The translations under genes were made by a program, and so were the position numbers. Below, one piece after another: positions 59,178-64,000 of a stretch of 64,000 bases of DNA. Position 1 is the first letter of the stretch. Every line of letters begins with the position of its first letter. The DNA is taken from NCBI GenBank assembly GCA_032173965.1, contig CM063299.1, forward strand, positions 2,353,501 to 2,417,500, in the 5' to 3' direction. The stretch comes from Sitta carolinensis (Eukaryota; Chordata; Aves; Passeriformes; Sittidae). A model generated the notes under the pieces. It was given only the letters and a program-made list of their open reading frames with translations. It did no database searches and had not been told where the DNA came from.

Positions 59178-60382
59178 CTGCAATTAAAATACAGATTTAG
59201 TACCTCATTGCTAACAAACAAAGCCAGAAATAAATGTAGCACCAAATAAAACCAAGAAGCTGTTAACCTGGTAACAGCTCTGGATAGTAACAGAACTGGA
59301 ATACAGGAGTTTTACCCACACATCATCGTTTCAGACCTGGTCCTCATTACAAGCAAGCTGCCACCAGCTAAAGAGTAACACCAGCAATTTAAATAAAAAC
59401 ATCATGAGCTGCACACATCACTTCAGATTCCATTAGTCAGACCGCAGGGAGAACCCAAATCCACACAGGAAAAGTATTTTAGACTATTAAGTAACTAAAA
59501 CCAGCCAGGTTTTTAATTCTAGAGGTCCAGCAGCTCGAACTGCAAGATGTCACAAACTACAAACACCCAGCAGCTTGTCCATTTTATAATGAAAAATAAA
59601 ACTGGACAGTGGCTTTAAAAATGAGACGTTTAAAAACATCTTTCTTCCACAAATAATAATTAGTCGGGGGAAAGGAGTATCACTCATTTTACTATTCTGT
59701 GATTATCACCTTGAATATAATAATAAAAGACAATTTCCCTGTGTTAAAAAGGTGAAATTACTGAACTAGAAATATTGAAGAGGCATAAATGGCTTTAAAA
59801 GACAATATTTTTGAATAACACGGGGGGAGTTTTATCATGGTTTTTCAACACTGATAAAGTAAGAGAGCAACTTTAATCTGGCGAATTCCCTTGGATAAAT
59901 TAACTCACTGACTTGTGCCCTCATCTGACTTTAAATAACTAAGCTAATACATCAAAAAAGCACCAATGCCTGGCACGATTCAGCGTCACCACCAATAGGA
60001 AAAAGCAATTCTAGCAAAATACGATCGCTGACACGAGTCTACACCCAAACCCAGAGGCCGCCTCACTCCAAGCTCTCCGCGGCCCATTCCGGGAGGAGGA
60101 CGCGCTGAGGGCAAACCCGAGCTCGGTTCGGAGCAGCGAGGGCGCGGCCCCCTCAGCGCCCCTTCGAGCGCTGCCCAGAGCCCGCGGGAGCAGCCCGGCC
60201 ACATCCCCCGGGCACAGCTGTTCACCTCCCGAGGCGCGGCGGCGCTCGGGGAGCAGCCGGGGAGCAGCCGGGCAGCCCCGGGCCGGCCCCCACAGCAGCA
60301 CCTGCGCGTCCGCTTCCTCTGCGTGCTCGGCGAGGCGGAGGCGGCCGGGCCGCCCCCCTCACGGCCCCTCACGGCTCCGCAC
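59178..60382 (-). other. BRIP1 intron 1
   Basis: It runs from the inferred exon 1 donor in the CpG island to the exon 2 acceptor. AT-rich on the left, CpG-rich on the right. No further exon seen. Confidence 0.6.
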
Positions 60383-60450
60383 CTGCGGCCCTCAGCGCCC
60401 GCCGGCCTTCCCGCCTCCGCCGCAGCCAATCAGCTGACGGGAAAGCCGCG
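60383..60450 (-). other. BRIP1: Likely BRIP1 non-coding exon 1 (approximate)
   Basis: Exon 2 begins with a splice acceptor, so a non-coding first exon is needed upstream. The best donor in the CpG island is CCGCAG|GTGCGG, which places the exon edge at 60383. The transcription start is not visible; it probably lies near the CCAAT boxes at 60,426-60,519. Confidence 0.45.
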
Positions 60451-60519
60451 CGCGCCGCCAATCAGCGAAGCGCACATTGCGATGCTCCCGCGTTTTGTCC
60501 CTGCTCGCCGAGAGCCAAT
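60426..60519 (+). promoter_or_regulatory. Three CCAAT boxes (NF-Y-type cluster)
   Basis: CCAAT occurs at 60426-60430 (agCCAATcagc), 60458-60462 (cgCCAATcagc) and 60515-60519 (agCCAATcac), spaced 32 and 57 bp apart and each matching the extended NF-Y consensus. Multiple CCAAT boxes are typical of cell-cycle and DNA-repair gene promoters. Function is inferred. Confidence 0.6.
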
Positions 60520-60653
60520 CACAGGGCGGCTCCTTGGCTTCCGGGTTGTAGTGTAGGCGTTGCTAGGCAACGGCGCTTTTTCTGAAATACTCCAAAACTT
60601 GTAGTTGTTACTGGCCTTTATAATAATAATAATAATTATTATTATACTATAAT

Positions 60654-60753
60654 GATTCTTATTTTTAATATTTATTGTTTTATGATATTTTATAAGAACT
60701 GCATATTATTATTGGTATCATTACCATTACTGGTATATTATATTATTATTATA

Positions 60754-60802
<49 letters not shown>

Positions 60803-60936
60803 GTTATTGTTATTATTATTGTTATTGTTATTATTGTTATTGTTATTATTATTTAATTCTTATTTTTAATATTTATTATGTTTTATATTTTATAAGAACT
60901 GCATATTATTATTGGTATCATTACCATTAGTGGTAT
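60654..60936 (+). repeat. 200-bp direct duplication enclosing a (TTA)n microsatellite
   Basis: The segment 60654-60735 recurs at about 60855-60936 with few changes, for example ataagaactgcatattatta at both 60692 and 60892, exactly 200 bp apart. Between them 60,736-60,853 is an interrupted ATT/GTT trinucleotide array. This fills the spacer between INTS2 and the BRIP1 promoter. Confidence 0.85.
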
Positions 60937-61294
60937 TATTACGATTATTATCATTATCACGATTATTATTTTTAAATATAAATATAGATATAAATTAAAT
61001 ATAAAAATAAAAATATAAATATTACTGTTCTAACATAATAATTAATAATAATGATACTCATATAATCATCGCTGTTGTTGTTGTTATCATCCTTGTTCTA
61101 AGCACAGTACACAGAAGACACCATGGAATAATGAATAGTTTTTGGAAAGCCAGTGTCTTTTCACACACAGCTCCTGTTCCTCTCACGTGTCTGCCCCCAG
61201 CTCTTTCCCTCAGGTGAAATTTGGGATGAACCTGGAAAACTGAAAAGCAAAACAGGCAACCCCTTTTGAACTTCAGTCATACTGTTGTTGGTTT

Positions 61295-62392
61295 GGTTTT
61301 TGTTTTTTTTTTTATTTAAATACCACTACAGCATATAAAATTACACTTGGAACTGAGGAGAAAAAAAAAAAATACATACATTTAGATTATTTACATAATT
61401 TACATAAAGATGACAAAAATACACTGGGTAGGCAGATGGTGGTTGGGGTGTTACAGCAGGAAGCCTGGAACACAAACCCACGGGGGTTTCCCACATTCCC
61501 ATGTGGGAATTCCATCCTCATACACACACACAAGAAAAAAATAAAAATAAAAATCAACTCCAGGCTGGAGCAGAAAGGATTTGGCCTTGGAATTGCTTTG
61601 GCATGGCTGAAACCTGTCCCTGCCCTCATTCCTCTGCACACCCTCAGCATCCATTTCTTTTTTTCATCTTATCCTGATGACAGCTCAAGACACCTCTGCA
61701 CTCATCTCTTCAAGTCTTTTTCCTCTGTTTTTAAAAAAAAAATTATAAACCCCAAACCCATCTGAGCTGTATTCTGTCAAAATCCCATTTATACAGCTCG
61801 TTTTTACAGAAGCTTTTAGACCAGCCTCAAACTCTCAGTGAAGGCTGGTTGATCTTTAAATTAAAGTTCCTGGTCTCATGAACTGAAGCTGTGAGCAATG
61901 CTTTGACACACAAACAGATTTTCTAATTTTCTTAGAACTCAGTGTAATGGTGCAAGGTTTTGACACCACTTTTTCAAGTATTCCTTGGAGTACTTTATTC
62001 CAACTTGCTCTGCAAGGCTCTGGAGCAGCAGCTCATTTACCTCAAGCAAAGCACTTCAGTCTCCAATTTTTCTCACCCATCAGTTTGTTGTTTGCCCAAC
62101 AAAATAAATATTCACTTTGCAGCGTTTTAAAACCCCTACCAGGTGTGTTGCTGTGTCACTTCAGGAGCTGAGCAAGCCTGAAAATCACTGTTTCCCTGGA
62201 AATTATTTACTGATCCCATCAGAAGTTTTCACTGGAAGCAACAAAATCCTGTCGAAGAGTGACTGAAACAATGAATGAAAAATGTGGAATTCTGCTCCAG
62301 CTCCTCAGTCCCACCTGCACAGCTTTTTCCAAATTTAGGCACCATAATGAGAGGGAAAAGCTACAGGACAAGTTCCCTGGAGGTTTTTTTTC
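61295..62392 (-). other. INTS2: INTS2 3' UTR (inferred)
   Basis: About 1.1 kb without a supported reading frame follows the INTS2 stop codon and ends near AATAAA at 61316-61311. A run of A residues in the RNA sense follows at once (T-rich on the plus strand). The extent is inferred. Confidence 0.6.
61311..61316 (-). terminator. Candidate INTS2 polyadenylation signal AATAAA
   Basis: The plus strand reads tttatt, giving AATAAA on the minus strand about 1.08 kb past the INTS2 stop codon. Only about 0.9 kb then remains before the BRIP1 promoter island. Confidence 0.5.
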
Positions 62393-62562
62393 CTAAATTC
62401 CACTGACACTCATGTTAATTATTTCAATGATGGTGTTTTCCACACACTGGCACAGCCGAACATCAGGGTCCAGGCTTGCAGTGTCCCTGGAACAGCTTTT
62501 GCTGGAGGAATCTTTACAGAGCCCTGAGAAATCGTGTGGCTTCTCCTTCAGCTGCTGGAGGC
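62393..62562 (-). CDS. INTS2: INTS2 last coding exon and stop
   Basis: LQQLKEKPHDFSGLCKDSS is followed by LDPDVRLCQC and ends EIINMSVSGI, stopping at TAG 62395-62393. The acceptor is tttctag. The split arginine codon (C|GC) joins the previous exon in frame. Confidence 0.95.
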
Positions 62563-63633
62563 CTAGAAAATGAAGCAGGAGAAGCAAAGTATTCTAAGTA
62601 TTGAGAACTGTTATTTCCAGCCCTAACACAAATATGGATGGCAGGAGATGGCAAAGCTGAGCCAGCACCATTCCATGCTTCACTACAGGTTATTTCCAGG
62701 GACACCACACAATTTCTGCCCCATTTCCCAGTCTCTGACCCCTTTGGGGGGCTCTCCAAGGTCCTTATCATATTTCTGCCCCATTTTCCTGTGGCTGACC
62801 CCTTTGGGGTCTGACCCCTTTGGGGGGCTCTCTAAGGTCCTTATCCCAACATTTCTGTCCCATTTCCCTGTCTCTGACCCTTTGGGGTATGACCCTTTGG
62901 GGGGCTCTCTGAGGTCCTTGTCACGTTTCTGTCCCATTTCCCTGTGGCTGACCCCTTTGGGGGGGCTAAGCACCTTATCACAATATTTCTGTCCCATTTT
63001 CCTGTCTCTGACCCCTTTGGGGTCTGACCCTTTGGGGGGCTCTCTAAGGTCCTTATCATATTTCTGTCTCATTTCCCTGTCTCTGACCCCTTTGGGGGGC
63101 TCTCTAAGCACCTTAGCACAACATTCCTGTCCCATTTCCCTGTCTCTGACCCCTTTGGGGTCTGACCCTCTGGGGGGCTCTCTGAGGTCCCTGACTCACG
63201 GGTGATGATGGGGTCAAAGTCTCGTGTCTGTGTAGCAACATCAGAGGCACAAACTTGTCCAATCTGGATCAGCAGGGACATGATGTCCTCGTAGAGGGGA
63301 GGGAAGGCTTGGCAGAAGGACACCAGGCAAGGCAGGGTGGGCATGAAAAACGTGTAACGCTTGGACTGGGTCAGGACTGCCAAGGAGAAGGAAAAAATCA
63401 ATGATTATAAAACCCAATCAAGAACTGCTGTTACCTTCACAATAGCAATTAGACAGCCAAAAGTGCATTCAGCCCCAAGAAGCCAGCCTGGCTGCCCCAG
63501 GCAGGTTTGGGGTTGCTGGGCAGGTACCTGTGAGCAGGGTCCCCATCACGTTGATGGCCAACCGAGCCACGCTGAGGGATTTGGGCAGGGCATACTGGAT
63601 ACACAGGTAGGAGAGCAACTGGATGGCAAAGAT
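62393..63633 (-). CDS. INTS2: INTS2, Integrator complex subunit 2, C-terminal exons (partial)
   Basis: Three exons join as 63528-63633, 63200-63376 and 62393-62562 in matching phase; the rest of the gene lies beyond the right edge. Integrator is the nuclear RNA polymerase II-associated complex that cleaves snRNA 3' ends and attenuates promoter-proximal transcription; INTS2 is a scaffold subunit. The visible protein includes IFAIQLLSYLCIQYALPKS, LARLAINVMGTLLT-like sequence, SLLIQIGQVCASDVATQTRD and the terminal VENTIIEIINMSVSGI, nearly identical to the human C-terminus. BRIP1 follows on the same strand, as in human. Confidence 0.96.
62728..63190 (+). repeat. Minisatellite in the last INTS2 intron
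   Basis: About seven diverged units run head to tail. Each contains a CCCTTTGGGGGGCTCT core followed by AAGGTCCTTATCA and TTTCTGTCCCATTTCCCTGT. Spacing varies from about 55 to 83 bp because a half-unit, GGGGTCTGACCCC, is present in some copies only. The array fills most of the intron between 62,563 and 63,199. Confidence 0.9.
63200..63376 (-). CDS. INTS2: INTS2 penultimate exon
   Basis: The exon is 177 nt, phase 1 to 1, reading LTQSKRYTFFMPTLPCL, PPLYEDIMSLLIQIGQVCAS and RDFDPIIT. The acceptor is cttggcag and the donor ACCC|GTGAGT. A minisatellite occupies most of the intron that follows. Confidence 0.94.
63528..63633 (-). CDS. INTS2: INTS2 third-last exon
   Basis: The exon is 106 nt, phase 0 to 1, reading IFAIQLLSYLCIQYALPKS and then VARLAINVMGTLLT. 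The acceptor is ttgacag and the donor CACAG|GTACCT. Confidence 0.93.
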
Positions 63634-64000
63634 CTGTCAAAAGGAGAAAAGCAAGGAAGTTACAGGATGTTTTACAACTTCTACCCAAGGCTCTTTGCCA
63701 CACTTAAGAGTAAGTAAATATTCTCTGTTTTACTGCGAAGGAAATCGAAGCCAAAGAAGCCTTAACAAAAGTTATTATGATCATTTTTCTGCTGGTAATA
63801 AGAAAAATAACCCACACATATTTACCATTAATCAAAGTGTTTCAAAATCTCCCCCTGACACTATTGCTCCAACATTAATGATGAGCAATAAAGCAACACA
63901 CAACGTGTAACACAACCCTTGCAGAAGATATTTAGGTCTGATATATTCTAGTTGGAACCTTAGTTGCTCAGCAGTAACTTAATACCACAAAAGATTAAAT

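Larger units (their letters stand above)
59990..60560. promoter_or_regulatory. CpG-island promoter of BRIP1
   Basis: About 570 bp rich in GC and CpG, flanked by AT-rich DNA on both sides, lies directly upstream of BRIP1 exon 2. It has no TATA box but contains three plus-strand CCAAT boxes. It lies less than 1 kb from the inferred INTS2 polyadenylation signal, so INTS2 termination and BRIP1 initiation are close together. A divergent transcript is possible but not shown. Confidence 0.8.

Noticed and set aside
59986..60429. 147-residue Ala/Gly/Arg/Pro-rich frame on the minus strand
   Set aside because: This is typical chance coding in a CpG island. It overlaps the BRIP1 promoter and exon 1 and has no ATG in good context.
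60652..60930. Poly-tyrosine open frame
   Set aside because: It is a translation of the (TTA)n microsatellite.
62648..63205. 185-residue plus-strand frame with repeated PLG segments
   Set aside because: It is translation of the minisatellite in the last INTS2 intron.

Overview
This is vertebrate nuclear DNA, most likely from a bird. Genes are interrupted by GT/AG introns, the main gene spans about 47 kb (its human ortholog is several times longer), a degraded CR1-type LINE tail is present, exons are often far more GC-rich than introns, and there is a CpG-island promoter. There are no prokaryotic operons and no CRISPR array. The gene order INTS2 then BRIP1 on the same strand matches human 17q23.

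Layout from right to left (the direction of transcription, minus strand). Positions 61,290-64,000 hold the 3' end of INTS2 (Integrator subunit 2): three coding exons, a minisatellite in its last intron and a 3' UTR. A short AT-rich spacer with a (TTA)n microsatellite inside a 200-bp duplication separates it from a CpG-island promoter at about 59,990-60,560 with three CCAAT boxes. That promoter serves BRIP1/FANCJ, whose 19 coding exons I could place individually between 59,142 and 12,161. They predict a 1,238-residue Fe-S DEAH helicase if one single-base frameshift in exon 18 is discounted. The two largest introns are intron 14 (18.3 kb), which carries a 2.7-kb 20-bp-unit minisatellite, and intron 16 (9.6 kb), which carries a 47-bp-unit minisatellite and a diverged local duplication.

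Downstream of BRIP1, between about 11.4 and 7.0 kb on the same strand, is a series of short open segments bounded by good splice sites with mostly compatible phases. They look like the exons of a protein-coding gene that I do not recognise. This is the best candidate here for something undescribed. Left of it (1-7,000) I see no gene; 4,080-4,640 has the composition of an old conserved non-coding element, plausible in the neighbourhood of TBX4/TBX2.

Main points for a second look: the unidentified gene at 7.0-11.4 kb; the exon 18 frameshift; the 20-bp minisatellite that opens long reading frames on both strands and is G-rich on the BRIP1 template strand; a 43-bp tandem duplication of the exon 4 splice acceptor; and a BRIP1 C-terminus that lacks the BRCA1-binding motif but keeps the TopBP1-type phosphosite. 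All exon assignments come from reading the sequence and from remembered human proteins; no database search was run.
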